A stretch of 64,000 nucleotides of DNA from Nyssa sinensis (GCA_008638375.1 CM018033.1:13991763-14055762), one strand, 5' to 3'; positions 34,513-48,008 are shown, counted from the first letter of the stretch. The notes: generated by a model from the letters alone, not told the origin. Program-made: numbers and translations.

Positions 34513-36607
34513 TGTAATATCCCAAAAATCTGAAATAAATAAAATGCCTCAATATTTTTGACTTATATAATTTAGTATACATAATTTACGATGACCCAAA
34601 ATAGCACAGCTAAAAATTAAGAATTTAAATTAAAATTTTCCTAAATTGTCGATGTATCTAATTCGACTAATATACGTGCGAAAAACACATACGGTAATGG
34701 ATACCTGAAAAATATGCTTATATATGTGTGAATTAATATATATATATATATATATATCAATACATGTATACATATACGGTTATAATATGTGAACATTACA
34801 TAATATGTAATGTCAATATGTGTTGGAACCAAAGGCAGCTTTTAGAATTGATGACATACACATATATATATATATATATACATATGGAAGCAGTTGGAAG
34901 GTCGGCAGGTGAAATATATATATATATATATATATATGCAAAACAAATATGGGAAGCAGCCGGGAGTTGGTGAAATAGGTGGGTTATATAATATATATAT
35001 ATATATATTCTGGAATGCTCTTACATATATATATATATATATATATGCATTGACAGCTGTGGGATATAGATAGAATCGACAGAGAGGTCAGCTATGTAGA
35101 GAGAAAGTAAGGAAGAAAGAGAGAGAAGCAAGGCTGCGGCAGAAAGTGTGGTGGAGAGAAAAGTAAAGCTTAGGCTGAAGGATAAAGAAGATGAAGAATA
35201 AAGGAAGCTAAGGCAGGTAAGGATTTCAACCATAAGCTTTATTGAGTTTCTATATTTTGAACTTAGAGTTTAAATTGGGTTTATAAAAACAGAAAAAAAA
35301 TCTTTAACTAATCATAGGGCCAAAAATTATATAAAATATGGTGAATATAGGAAGAAACAGGGAGTGATTTGGTGGAGAAATGAGGGAGTAAATGGGAGTT
35401 GCAGGTATAATGATATTTTGGGTGGTGAGGATTTTTGGTGGATTTAAGTTGATTTGAGGATCAGGGAAGTGTTCCCTTAAATCCCAAAAGTGTGTAAGAA
35501 GAAAAATAGAGAAGAAATAGTGTCTAAAACACCATGAAATAGGAAGAAATGGCATCGCCAGAAAAATAACCCTCGCCGGAGCAGCCACTGTGAGTGGTTG
35601 TTCGATGGCCAGGGGTTGAATCAGTTAAAGATATACCTTAGAAATGGAATCCTTAGGGAAAATAGAATTTAACCCCGTTGGAAATAGCTCGGAATTCCAT
35701 CGGAGATTGTTGGTCGGCGCCGGAGAAGACATCGAGGTATGTCGAAAAAGAAGTAGTGTAGGAGCAATTAATGGGTCGGAGTCGGGTCGGGCCCTGATCG
35801 AACTAAAACGGGGTTGGATTTTTAACTGAAATAGTGCAGTATTGGGTTTGAATTTAAAATGTAACTGGGGCGTTTAGTTGCATAGATAGTAAATTAATTA
35901 ATTAACCCTGTTCAGAATAGGGAATATCCTATCTATGAATTAGATCCTTGTCCATTGTTTGGTACAGGGAAATTTAGAAAAAAAAAAAATAGGCGGAGTA
36001 GAGTAGCTCCAAAGTTTTGAACCTTTACTAGCGTACATGTGTATAAACCCTAAGGCTGAATGTATAACCACTGTGCCACAATATGACTTGAATATATGTA
36101 TAATATACAATAAAGGGATTAAATAAATAAATTTAATTTAATTAACATAAATTGCCTGTTACCCAAATAAAATAAAAGAAAAGTGTATTTTAACTATTTT
36201 GGACCTTCTGGACCCAATGACGGAGTCCAAATTATGAAATTAAATCTCAAAAAATATGAACAGATGAACTGGGTTAATCTCAAAGTTGTCCTGAAGGTCA
36301 AATAATGATACCAAACAAACCCCAAAAATTATGAAAATACACATTTTAAAGTTTTTCAACGTTCCGGATCCAACGGTGAAATAAATTTTCTCAAATTTAA
36401 CCTCTAAGCTAGTGATATTGGAAAAATACACCATTATTTGATAACTGATGTGTATCTAATCACTGCTATAGGACTCCCAAAGTTAATCTAAGCCATAAGC
36501 GGACATCTTGAGCTATTTCCAACGTACTGTGAGTAACTTGGAACTTCTGGCCTAACTGGCCAGTCGCATACCCTTAATCCGCATAGGGTGGGTTTTGGGA
36601 TGTGACA
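34513..36607 (-). repeat. Solo LTR in reverse orientation, 2095 bases
   Basis: On the minus strand it starts TGTCACATCCCAAAACCCAC, TATGCGGATTAAG and ends TTTTGGGATATTACA. The LINE coding sequence on its two sides is continuous once it is removed. The 5-base flanks agree at only three positions (tttta/tttgc in the minus sense), so the duplication is eroded or the end is misplaced. Five (AT)n tracts cluster at 34738-35046. Confidence 0.72.
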
Positions 36608-37783
36608 TAAAAGCACTTAGCTCCCTAAATCCCAAACCACCTTCTTTCTTAGGAGTCACCATCCATCTCCAACTCATTTGATGAATATTCCACTCCTTTC
36701 CTTTCTAACCGCACCAGAAATGACTGATATTCGACATGACATCCTTGCATAACTTTTTAAGAAGCCCGAAGAACATAACATACAAAGGAATTAAGGTAGC
36801 AACAATCTTAATAACCACTTCCTTTCTCACTAAAAAGAGAAATTTACCTTTCCATCCTTACATTTTTGCTTCTACTCTTTCACATATAAAGGAGCAAAGA
36901 TCTTTCTTAAAATGCCCCACTATTATTGGGAGACACAAATATTCATCATGACCTGTAACACAGTAGATCTCCAACTACCACGAAAGAATCTTCTTTAACT
37001 TTATAAGAGAATTTCTACTACAAAACCAAAGAATTTTTTTAGAAATTGATCATTAAGCTTGAAAACGCATCCATAAATCTACAGTAGAGATTTTATCACA
37101 ACACTTTGCACAAAAGAAGCTCTCCAAAATAATAGAGAATCATCCGTAAAAAATAAATGGTTAATAGATAAGCCTCCATGACTAATTTGGGCCCCTTCTA
37201 GCTCCTTTCTTGTTTCTACATCTCAAAGAAGACAATATAGCTCTTCCACACAAATCAAATATAAATATGAAGATAGAGGGTCACCTTAGTGGAGGTCCCC
37301 AATAAGTTGGATATTCCCCTTGCTCTCACCCTTTATGATTATTGAATATGAAACTGAAGAAACACAATTCCATAATCCAAAAAATCCACTAGAAATCCAC
37401 TTCCCCATCATAGCTTTCGTAAGGCCCTGTTTCACTTGGTCGTAAGCCTTACTCATATCTAGCTTTAAAGCCATATAATACTTTCTTTTCTTCCATTGAG
37501 TCTTTAATCTATAGAAAATCTCTTGAGCAATGATAACACTATTTATAATCCAATGCCCCTGAACAAAAGTACACCAGTTTTCACTAATAATCATAGAAAG
37601 AACCTCTCTCAATTGACTGGCCAAGATCTTTTTTATGATTATATAAGTTATGTTGCACAAACTAATTGGTCTCAACTGCCCCATATTCACTAGACATTGA
37701 ACCTTAGGAATGAACATAATATTTATGAAGTTGATACTATGAAAAAACGTACTTAATAGAAAAATAATCTTGAACCATCGCAA
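36608..37783 (-). pseudogene. LINE reverse transcriptase
   Basis: The frame from 37783 reads INFINIMFIPKV, LRPISLCNITY, then ALKLDMSKAYDQV (the first catalytic Asp block). After a frame break, SYLYLICVEELY and INHLFFTDDSLLFWRA carry the second block, FTDD (FADD in the family), near 37165. The thumb follows: LCLPIIVGHFKK, GWKGKFLFLVRKEVVIK, TPKKEGGLGFRELSAF ending at the solo LTR. Both catalytic Asp blocks survive, yet at least two frame breaks and stops kill it. Confidence 0.85.
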
Positions 37784-39340
37784 TGATATCTAATCCCATA
37801 ATATGCTAATAATTCCAAAAAATTCAATAATCATTCCCTCCGGACCTAGGATCTTGGAAGCATTTATTTGAAAAGTTTATAATCTAATTTTTTCTATAGA
37901 AGGCTGTTTGGTGAACCTTACATTCTTTCTATCTGAAATCTTCCTCCCCACATAATTGAAAATAATGTCAGAATTCTACAGATTAGATGAATGGAAAAGA
38001 TTATTAAAAATATCCATAATGATTCGTTGGATACCTGCTTTATTTTTAGTAAAACTCCATTATAATCCTCCAAACCTGCAATTTGATTAAGATGTCTACA
38101 TCAAATGGTTGTAGCATGAAAGAAATTTGTATTTTTATCCCCAACCTTTAGCCATCGTATATTTAATTTATGTTTGCCAATACTTCTCTTCTAGTTTCCA
38201 TTCTCGACATAACTGTCTTTCCACCTCCCGAACTTTATCTGAATCAAACTTTATTACTTCCTATGCAAAGGAGTACTTCACAAAAACAAAAATCTTGAAC
38301 CGTCGCAATGATATCTAATCTCATATTATTCTAATAATTCTAAAAAATTCAGTCATCATTCCATTCGGACCTAGGGTCTTGGAAGCATTTATTTAAAAAG
38401 TTTCTAATCTAATTTCTTCTGTAGAAGGCTGTTTGGTCAACCTTACATTCTTTCTATCTAAAATCTTCCTCCCCACATAATTCAAAATAATGTCAAAATT
38501 CTACAGATTAGATGAATGGAAAAGATTATGAAAAAAATCCATAATGATTCGTTGGATACCTACTTTATTTTCAATAAAACTCCATTATAATCCTCCAAAC
38601 CTACAATCCGATTATGTTTTCTACTTCAAATGGCTATAGCATGAAAGAAATTTGTATTTTTCTCCCCAGCCTTTAGCCATTGTATACTTAACTTATGTTT
38701 CCAATACTTATCTTCTAGTTTCCATTCTCAACATAACTATCTTTCTAACTCCCGAACTTTATCTGAATCAAACTTTATTACTTCCTATGCAAAAGAGTAC
38801 TTAACAGAAGAAAAAAAAAAATCTTGAACCAGTCGCAGTGATATCTAATCCCGTAATATGCTAATAATTCCAAAACTCCAGTCATCATTCCATCCAGACC
38901 TAGGTCTTGGAAGCATTTATTTGAAAAGTTTCTAGTCTAATCTCTTTTGTAGAAGGTTGTTTGGTCAACCTTACATTCTTTCTATCTGAAATCTTCCTCC
39001 CCGCACAATTCAAAATAATGTCAAAATTCTACAAATTAGATGAATGGAAAAGATTATTAAAAAAATCCATAATGATTCGTTGGATACCTACTTTATTTTC
39101 AGTAAATCTGCATTATAATCCTCCAAACCAGCAATCTAATTACGTTGTCTACATCGAATGGTTGTAGCATGAAATAAATTTGTATTTTTATCCCTAACCT
39201 TTAGCCACTGTATACTTAATTTATGTTTCCAATGCTTCTCTTCTAGTTTTCATTCTTAACATAACTGTCTTTCCAACTTTCGAACTTTATCTGAATCAAA
39301 CTTCATTACTTCTTTTGCAGTCTAAATTTTTGTTTGAAAT
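37766..39340. repeat. Tandem triplication of a 525-base LINE segment
   Basis: Units start at 37766, 38291 and 38820, each opening with aatcttgaacc. Each carries the same L1 linker between endonuclease and RT: on the minus strand WLKVGDKNTNFFHATTI, then RIIMDI and a GPEGMI-like block. The units differ by point changes and small indels, so the amplification is not recent. It adds about 1050 bases compared with a normal L1. Confidence 0.88.
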
Positions 39341-39450
39341 TGGCTGATATTCTGTCCAAAGTTGTGAGCACGGTGTCTGTTTCATTATAGAATTCTGTGT
39401 TAGAAAATTTTTAAAACATTAAACCACTTAGTTCCTATAACTGTTGAACC

Positions 39451-40040
39451 TTAAGCTTCCTTAACTACAGATTCACAATCTTTAGCTTCAGTAGATCTTG
39501 AGTCAAATTTGAACAAACTTTTCCTTCCTCTAAACACCTCTTCAATGTTCAGCAATAAAAGGCAGTGATCAAATCCAAAAAAGATCAAATGATGTAAACG
39601 TGCCTTTGGAAAATTTATCCTCTCATTGCTATCATATAAGGCTCTATCCAAATGAGCCAGAATGTTATAAACTTCATTTCTATTGTGATTCCAAGTGAAC
39701 AGGTATCCCATATAGTCTAAATCAAGCAAGCCTCCTAAAGATAAAAAATTCTCTGAAAACTCTAAACCACCAATCTCTCTTTTGTTTCCCCCCTCTTTTT
39801 TCAGAATTGGATAAAATAATATTAAAATCACCAATTTGTAATCCTGGCACTACTATCAAAAGCACCCTAACTAGAATAACTTATCTTATTATTTACATCG
39901 AACCCCCTCATTAGAGCTTGCATATACACCAATAAATTGCCATATTTTTGAAGGATTATAACATCAATAACAAAATCCACATACCAATTAGAATAAGAAA
40001 TTAACTTAATATCACAATCCTTTGTCAAAGGTCGGGAACT
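39451..40040 (-). pseudogene. LINE endonuclease C-terminal part
   Basis: The frame 39834-39451 reads DLDYMGYLFTWNHNR, NILAHLDRALYDSNE and FGFDHCLLLL, the conserved FTWxNxR, RLDRAL and SDHCPLL blocks of plant L1 endonucleases. Upstream (40040-39840), in broken frames, FIGVYASSNE and SYSNWYVDFVI fit the preceding strands. In the SDH motif the Ser is Phe-Gly-Phe but Asp-His is kept. The N-terminal half of the endonuclease and ORF1 are absent. Confidence 0.8.
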
Positions 40041-41259
40041 TGATTAAAACTTACTTCCTTAGATCCATCTCTAGAGCCTGGATCAAGTCGACTTTCACTA
40101 GGTTCTTGATGCTTAAGATGGTGTTGTGTGGTCGGGAAAAAGACTTCAGGATCTTCCTGAGCGTGCCTTACCTGTTAGTGGTTAACTTGGTATACCCTTT
40201 GGTTTTTTGAGTTGCACAAAATAAATGCAAAAAATCATAATATTTAGAAATTGATTAGAATCAAGATGTGAAAGTACGTTGGGGTGCATATCTCACCAGG
40301 TCTACCTGAGATCTGATAGATTATCCCATGGTCATGCTTGTATGTTGTGTCTATTTCTAGGCACCCTTGATAAAGAAATACCATTTTTTCCAAGTGTTGT
40401 TGGAGGATGGGATTGACATCAATGACTTATATTCAGTAAGGAAATAAATATAATACAACCCCTCCAAAATATTTTTAAGGTCCATGTTGCACCTGAGAAG
40501 GTCTAGTTCTAGTTCTATATTATTTTTTAGAGAAAGGACCAAAAACGCTATTAGTTGTCTCTAACCATTCACGTATAGGTCACTAAGATAGATACCATAA
40601 AAGTGGAAGAATTGTTTAAGTAAAGGGTGGAAGTGAAACCTAAAACCTAACTCAAATCAGTCCTTATACATGCAGATCTCCCGAGGACCTCGTGTTTTAG
40701 GACTTTCAAATGAACCAGGTACCCCACAAATCACGGTGTCGGGTATGTTATAGGTCTCCCCTAGAATAGCTAGCCTCTAGGTTACCTTAGGTTCGTCCCT
40801 AATTTCTAAGTTTCTAACCTCTTAGGTATTAGAGCTATCACTGCCAGACCCCTCTGACTATGATAGGTTGGATAGGCCAGGATTACTGTTGTCTTTTAAT
40901 AATGACATGACTAATTTTTTAAAAAGAAAAAAAATGAAGTAGTAGGAGTTAAAAATCCTAACCTAGTAGGAGCCTTAGAAAGTCTAGTTCACCAAAAAAA
41001 TCTTCACTAGAGTAAGAAGGGACGACTTATTAGAAATCGTCTTGGCTCAGCAATGCTCTATGAAGTTTTTAGGAGTGAAGGAGCCTTGTTAAAAGGTGTT
41101 TCTCCCCTTTTATAACAAACCTTATTCTAGTATGATTAATGACGACAAGTGCTCTTGAAATCCCAAATGTTGTAAGTAATTATGAGCGATTGTTCCTAGG
41201 TAATGATGAGTAAGGCAATTCTTAAAATGGCATAACGGTTGTGCTTTAAGATACGAAAT
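40041..41259. other. Unassigned stretch
   Basis: I recognise no gene. The base composition is less AT-rich than around it, and with the Tat-like LTR end just downstream it may be the U3 of an old LTR. No flanking duplication could be found. Confidence 0.35.
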
Positions 41260-41765
41260 GATAGCCATCACATGCATTTAAAGCTAGTACGATACTCTCA
41301 GATCGGTACCTTAGCCTCAGGTCTGGAGCGACCCTAAAGACCTAAGACTTAGAGGGAATAATTGGTGTGCCCAAAATAATCTAAAATCGGAGATGATAAC
41401 ACATGGACCAGAGCCTTTCATCCGGAACTCAAGACCTAAGAAAACAAGGTTCCATTCCAAAGGTAAGGTTGGAAGTCCGTACTAGGTGGTGTAATCCAAG
41501 TTTGACACAATACAAAACTTATTGGCAAAGTCTAATTAGGAAATTGCCTTAAAATGATAAATGAAATCCCTATATTTTCTCCATTTAAATCCTACCAAGA
41601 ATACAATATCCATGCCTATAAAGAGAGAGAAAGAGAGATTTCCACTCAAGGTATGCATTAATTGTCGATTCTCAGTTATAATCCTTTATCAGTCACACTA
41701 CCGACTTAATCATCAGAGGGCCCTTCACCGGACCTCTTCTAGTGATCTTTTAACCTAGTTGTATT
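41260..41765 (+). repeat. Tat-like LTR fragment (promoter and U5)
   Basis: A TATA box (cctataaagag at 41615) is followed by cgacttaatcatcagaggg (41702-41720), the U5-like motif also seen in the other Tat LTRs of this window, and caccggac just after. Neither LTR end nor internal region is evident. Confidence 0.4.
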
Positions 41766-42964
41766 GTAGGTAATTAATAGAGGATCTAGGCCATTGATCT
41801 CTTATTTCAGAATTTGACAGCGTCAGTAACCTCCAACCCGATCTTGACACACATGCTTGTTGACATATATATATATATATATCAACACACATATATAACA
41901 TGCTTAAAAGCAAGAACAGATGGTTAAACTTCAACTTCTTGATGAACAAACTAGTAGAGAGAGTGACATAATCTATAGAGAGAAAGTGCCCTAAAGCTCC
42001 ATCAATGGAGTTTCTCCATAGCTTTCTCATGCCCCAAGAATGTCTAGAAACTACTCCTTAGGTTCTTTTCTCAAACTTGAAACACCAAGCCTTTAAATCC
42101 ATTTCCATTACTGAATCTATAAGTATACATATAGTTATACATTTGTGTTTGTATATATTTCGTAAGGGATAGATGGAGAGTAAAAGAGAAAGAAAATGAG
42201 AGATGAAGGAGTTTATTTATAGAAAGCTTAGGATCATTCTCATTTGCACTTATCTTCTTTTCTACACATACATATATGTCAGGTATATAACACATACTTG
42301 TGATTTTTTCTCTAAGATGCTATTTACTTGGCTCATAATGAGCCACATCTCGCCTATCCTAACCAGTAATCTGGAATCTTATGCACTTTCCCAATATTTA
42401 GTTAGCATATCTGAGAAGCTTTACAAAAATATTTGTAGTGTCATGTGGCTAGTTAGCCAACACAAATGTACCCATGCCTGAAAAGTCACTATCTGATAAG
42501 TTCATTAAAATTAATAGGATAACTAATTTTGATGTGTAGATTTCAGGTATACAATTCGAGCATTCAAATAATGATCTTAAAATAACTCATTTGTATGTGA
42601 CCCAAGCATGCTTGAGTGGCACTATGGCCCACATTAACTAAAATTAAATGTTATACCTATATTTTAATTCTATTAAATTTATACACTTCATCGTGTAATT
42701 AATTCTATAGTTATTTTATGCATATTTTATTTTAATCAAAATTTAGGTTTAAAAATTATCAAAGTACTCTTGGTAATTTTTTGGTTTTCACACCACACCA
42801 CCACATGACAGCATGTACAAGGAAAATTGACACTTGAGAAATGAAGGTGTTGCATATCCTTAAAATGATCTCCTATGTTTGGCCAAAAATGTGAATACCA
42901 TTGACCATGAATAACACATCCTTGCAACTTGTTTCATAATTTTGTACAAGCAATGACCCCATAC

Positions 42965-43000
<36 letters not shown>

Positions 43001-43139
43001 AAGTTGTAGTAATAGAAGGACATTGGGTTTGAGTATGAAACAACTTTTTCATTTTTTTTGGCTAAGCAAATGAGGTGTCCAATTATAGCCTAACTAATCC
43101 CCTTATCCTATGCAAGGCCACCGTTTCGTAAGGTCGTTA
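41766..43139. other. Unassigned stretch with microsatellites
   Basis: (AT)n occurs at 41863-41882 and (GA)n of about 30 bases at 42967-42997. Frames such as 42030-41755 (MRKLWRNSIDGALGHF) have no recognised family. Nothing else is supported. Confidence 0.4.
42967..42997. repeat. (GA)15 microsatellite
   Basis: Uninterrupted ga dinucleotides, followed by aggaagttg. Confidence 0.9.
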
Positions 43140-44352
43140 TGTTGGGTTCGTAACCACAGCAGAAGTGATTTCAAAAATCTATTTAGATCTTTTTCTTTAC
43201 ATGAATCATACAATCTTGAAAAGAGGGGATATAATTACTTTATTGTTGATAATCTTGATTGTTGAAAAGCCTTCTTGAAGAGATTGATACAATCTTGTTT
43301 CTCTTACTGTAGTTCTTTTCCTATTTTCCCTCTATGCAAGTCGTACACTCGAGAGGAGAGTAGGATCCTCTTTTACTCTCTAACAGGAAAATAATATATT
43401 AGCTTGTGTGCGGCTATCCCCCTTATATCACATATTTATAGGGGTTTACAAAATTAGGACAAAATAAGAGATTTAGAGTCTCACCAAATTAGCTTCAATT
43501 AGTCAATTAATTTCTAATTAACTCTTAATTAATTAATGACTACTTAATTCTAATTAATTTCACTAAATAATTAGAATTGCACTCTAATTTTGTGAAATAA
43601 CGAAAAACCTAAAATCACTAAACATATACAGTTGGCCCCTTTACTTGGATATCAATAATTAGGATTTAGGCTTACACATCGTCAAACCAATTCTTAATTA
43701 TTTTTACAACTTAATTCACCAATTATTAAGCACTATAAAATGGTAAACATTTCAATAAACAATTTATTGAAAAGATTGATTCCGGATTTCAGTGATTAAT
43801 CAATTGAATTAATACATTAATGATATCATTTTCTCTATTTTAGAAAGTGTAGATTCTATCTTGAGAATATGTGTTCCCACAGTCTAAACAATGATTTTTC
43901 AAGATACTGAGGTGTTGATCTAAGGGATCTAAGAGACCTCACTCATTGGTAACTCAAAGTCACCACCATTAAGAACTTAAGTTTACTATTCTCTCAAGAT
44001 TAAAAGCTTATTGCAAATAGTGAATATAAGAATCACATCAAAGATGATAACTTTACATGACATGTTTCTTATACTGATCCAATTCAATGTATTCCAAATA
44101 CACCAATATAATAATCTAAAGTCCACTACTCTAGTGGTTAAGATAAACCACTATATCACATAGAGGTCAAATGTATTACAATCTTACAAACAAGATGCCC
44201 AATCTCATTAATGACTGCAAACAATTCTAGAACTGCTTGATCATAAGTTCATATCTCTTATACATAAATCTCATTTATATATATGAATTATTTTCAATAA
44301 CAATTCAAGGACTAACTATCTCATGGTTTAAAATAATAACATCCACATATAT

Positions 44353-47300
44353 TGTCACGCCCCGAATTCCCGACCGAACCCGGGGACGCGACTGAAGGAA
44401 ACAAAAGAAGAAAATAAATAGACGAGTAAATAAATAAATAAACATTTAACGAATTTTAACTGATATAGATACATGCCTATTCCACTAACATAACTATACA
44501 TCCATCAATACACATACATTCTCGTTTTACAAAAATTTCGGCAGAGTCTCCTTTGTTTTTCGAACCTTTTCCCCCCTGATAAACACAATACATCATATAT
44601 ATACATACAACCACAATCCATCCTCACTCGATGGCCACAACTGCATCAAAGTTAAATATACATCGCTTAACTATACAATCAAAATTATACAACTATGATA
44701 CAACATCTATGTCATTGGGCTTAAGCCCGTACATCACAAAACATGCCTCTCGGGCCAAATGTCCATCTACAATCAAGTCTCCTCCACTCAGCTAAACTTC
44801 CCCAAGCCTCAGGTGTCGGGAATATCATCTGAAATATGGTTCCCACGAATGGGTCAGCGCCAACATGCTGGTATGATACAATACTAATGCAAGGAACAAA
44901 ATGTAAGGCGTGGCATGTGCAAGTGTACATTTATCTCTATATGCCTTTTGAATCATCTATGCATGGCGATAATAACAATCCACATGCCTTCCACATCATC
45001 TATGCAATATAACGACAATAATCCGCATGCTTTCCAAATCATGCATACCACGTAATGGTAATGAATCCATATGCCATCCAATTGTCCATGCAATGTAATG
45101 ACAATGCACATGAACCACCCACACAACTCTATGCCACATGACAATGCATATGAAATACTCACACAACTCTATGCCACATGACAATGCATATGAAATACTC
45201 ACACAACTCTATGCCACATCCATGTCCACTCTATGCATGTCATGTCAACACCATGCATGTCATGTCACACCCATGTCTCGTTTACGGGTACTCCCCGATG
45301 GCACGAAGTACCAATGCAATGGCCAATTTTGGGTTTTTCACCACAGGATCTACACCCTCATAATGCACCAGCACCTCGTGCTGACCCACACTATGCTTTC
45401 AAGGAATCACACAATGCCAATATGCCATGATTTCATCATGCAATAATACAGTTCAAATGAAACATCACTTTCATAAGCATATGCAACATGCTTTACACAA
45501 TGTATTACATTTAAAATTAAATCACAAGGCTTCATCCTCAATCTACGTGTCATACTCAATCAATCTCAACACTTACGCAAACCCACGTGTCACAATATCA
45601 ATAAACCGTTTAGAACATAAATCACATATGATAATAACTCAAGAAGTAAATCATAACTCCCAAATAATCATAAAGAACATGGAAACATATAAACAATCCA
45701 CTCAAAGAAGCAATCATTCCTATGTGATCTTCTATCAGCAGACAAGCACAAAAAGCATTCAAGCAATATGCACATCAATCCTAATTTAATTCTATTCCTT
45801 ACTTAGTAAAGTACCATACCTGATCGGGTTATCTCAACCCCAAGAAGTCATGTCCACTACTCAGTCAATTGGTGAATAATGCAATCCTCCTACTATAGCT
45901 GTTTAGAGAATCCTCGCCTTTCTCTTCAATGTTCCTAAAACCATAAAATGTAACTCAGTCGGTTGGTCACTTGAATGATGCTATTCATCAAATTTTATGT
46001 CTTTTTATGATTGTTATTTCTTTTACTCAATTAGGCTTCAAATATAATATAAAAATCGTACAGAAATCAATCCAATGTTGTAGCATAAAGGATTCACACC
46101 AATCTCATTTATGGCTCATCTTCCTCCATATCTTTAGTTTGTTGTATGTCGAGCACGATAAAATCATTCTTAAGAATTCCCAAAAAATGCAATTAAAATG
46201 GAAACTTGGTTTATCAATGGCATTAGTAGAGAACACATACGGAACAGCTCACAGCATCAGAGAAAGGTTCACAAGACTAACCATAGAAATAGCTTTCTCT
46301 ATATCTTCTTTGTTTCATCCGGCTAATCGGCCCCTCGAAGATTTCAATGCATCTCTAAGCTGCTTCAGAAGCACATATCCCTCCAGAGAAGCAACCTCTC
46401 TAAGTTTAACCTCATCAGAAAATTTAGCAGCAGCAGCTAAATTCTTGTCGATTTACTAGCAAGGTCACGAGCAGAGAGAGACCTTTTTGTTGCTCCAAGA
46501 GTTTTGGTTCTGCAGCACCCAACTGCAGCTCCTCTATCTAGTTGAATCAATCTTTCCCTGAACCAACACTGCTGCTTCATGCTCTCTTTGCCTAGTTATT
46601 TTAGCTCTACTGTATCATCAACTAAGCCACCAACGGAGACCATCAAAACCTGGGCAGCCGACCATCAATCGAACCGACACTGCTACCTCACACCATATGC
46701 TAGCCTTTCTCAATGTAACAGCATCAGAACGCATGCTCTGAACCTGAAGCAGGCAAACGACGCAGCGCAGGTCTTGCTCACGGCATCTGCGGCATTGCCT
46801 GCCGCAACTTCCGTCCCCCCTTTTTGCACCGTTTCACAAACACACACACACACACACGTACGTACAAGCCACCTGCTGCACCACTACACAAATACACAAA
46901 CATATGTGCACAAATATAGACATATAAACATCTTATGCACTGCCACAACTCTTCTATTTCTCTGATAAACTGCGTCTCCTTCGGAATCCAACCAACAATC
47001 ATCACCCCATGCAGCAAACTTTGGGACATAACCTGATCAAACTACCGCACCGCACCATATTTCTCTATTTCCTTATTCATTTAACACCCATACACAATCA
47101 CCCAATTCACAGCAACAGTCCACCAATACGAATTCTCCGCACCAAATCTCCTAACGCCAATACAACCGAGCCAAAACCCATCTGCCTCACCGCAACACTG
47201 CTGCACCAACACGCACACACCTATATACATAAATCCCCGTAGCAGCACCGTCATCGCCTCCAATCGCAACTCCAGTAGCAGCCATACGCAATTCCGAGCC

Positions 47301-47920
47301 ATATCAAAACCCACTTGAACAAGAAATCCAATGCCTAAATCGACTGCCATCCATTCCGTATTCACAGAACTCTCACCTTTCCGATCAACACCTCCGGTGC
47401 TACGCTACGACGGTCATCCCTTCTGATCCCCTAGGCAGCGCGGTCGACATCGAAGCCCAAGTCTCCGATAGCCACGCCGTCGACGATCGTCTCCCCGCCG
47501 TCGCTCCTCCGTCGCGACCACCGCCGCGTCGGCTTCTTCCCTTCCCTCTCCCTCTCTCTCTTTTTTCTCTTTCTCTTTTTTTCTTCTTTCTCTCTTCTCT
47601 TTTCTTCTTTTCTTCCTTCTTCTCTCCGTTTCTCACGCGACCAGTTTCCTCCCCTGTTTTCACCGACTTCCCCTCTCATTCTTGCGGCTTCTCTTTTAAT
47701 TTCCCTCTTCACTCAAACACACACCACACAATATATGTCCCTCCCAAGGCTGCCGACACTCCCCTTTTTATTATTATTATTTTTTTTTTTTTTAACTTGA
47801 GACATATATATACATATATACCTTTTATTTTACTAAATCATTTTACTTCATTTTCTTATTTATTGTCCCATTATTTTATTCCCTATATTTTATTTTATTT
47901 TGTTTTTTCAAATCTCTACA
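44353..47920 (+). repeat. Solo LTR, 3568 bases, TSD TATAT
   Basis: It starts TGTCACGCCCCGAATTCC and ends CAAATCTCTACA, with perfect tatat duplications at 44348-44352 and 47921-47925. It is a relative of the other TGTCAC solo LTRs by its start only. It contains 40-base tandem repeats (45121-45220), a CA-rich run near 46840 and a pyrimidine-rich stretch (47520-47700). No coding domain is found. Confidence 0.75.
45121..45220. repeat. Perfect 40-base tandem repeat, 2.5 copies
   Basis: Units at 45121-45160 and 45161-45200 are identical (acacaactctatgccacatg plus 20 bases), followed by a half unit to 45220. The identity implies recent duplication or homogenisation. Confidence 0.92.
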
Positions 47921-48008
47921 TATATGATAATATGAAACTCAATAATAATAAATCAAATTTATTAAATAATAGCAAAATGTCTTAGATGTGAGAGTATACA
48001 TCCTAACA

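Larger units (their letters stand above)
33786..40040 (-). mobile_element. L1-type LINE (degenerate), interrupted and internally triplicated
   Basis: On the minus strand, endonuclease end (40040-39451), linker (39340-37766, three copies), reverse transcriptase (37783-36610) and post-RT region (34512-33950) follow in L1 order. The RT and post-RT parts are separated by a solo LTR (34513-36607). The 3' end is cut off where the copia shell begins at 33785. Many stops and frame changes are present. Confidence 0.87.
43140..48008 (-). repeat. Copia 3' LTR, about 1.3 kb net, split by a solo LTR
   Basis: The 43140-44352 and 47921-48008 parts join into one LTR when the insertion and one tatat copy are removed. 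The TG start (minus strand, 48008) and CA end (43140) are both present. Confidence 0.65.

Noticed and set aside
45971..46965. Frames of 162 and 128 codons considered as genes
   Set aside because: Both lie inside the 44353-47920 solo LTR with no recognisable domain; the second runs through a CA repeat.
47400..47712. Arg/Glu/Lys-rich minus-strand frames
   Set aside because: Produced by a pyrimidine-rich (CTT/TCT) tract on the plus strand, not a protein family.
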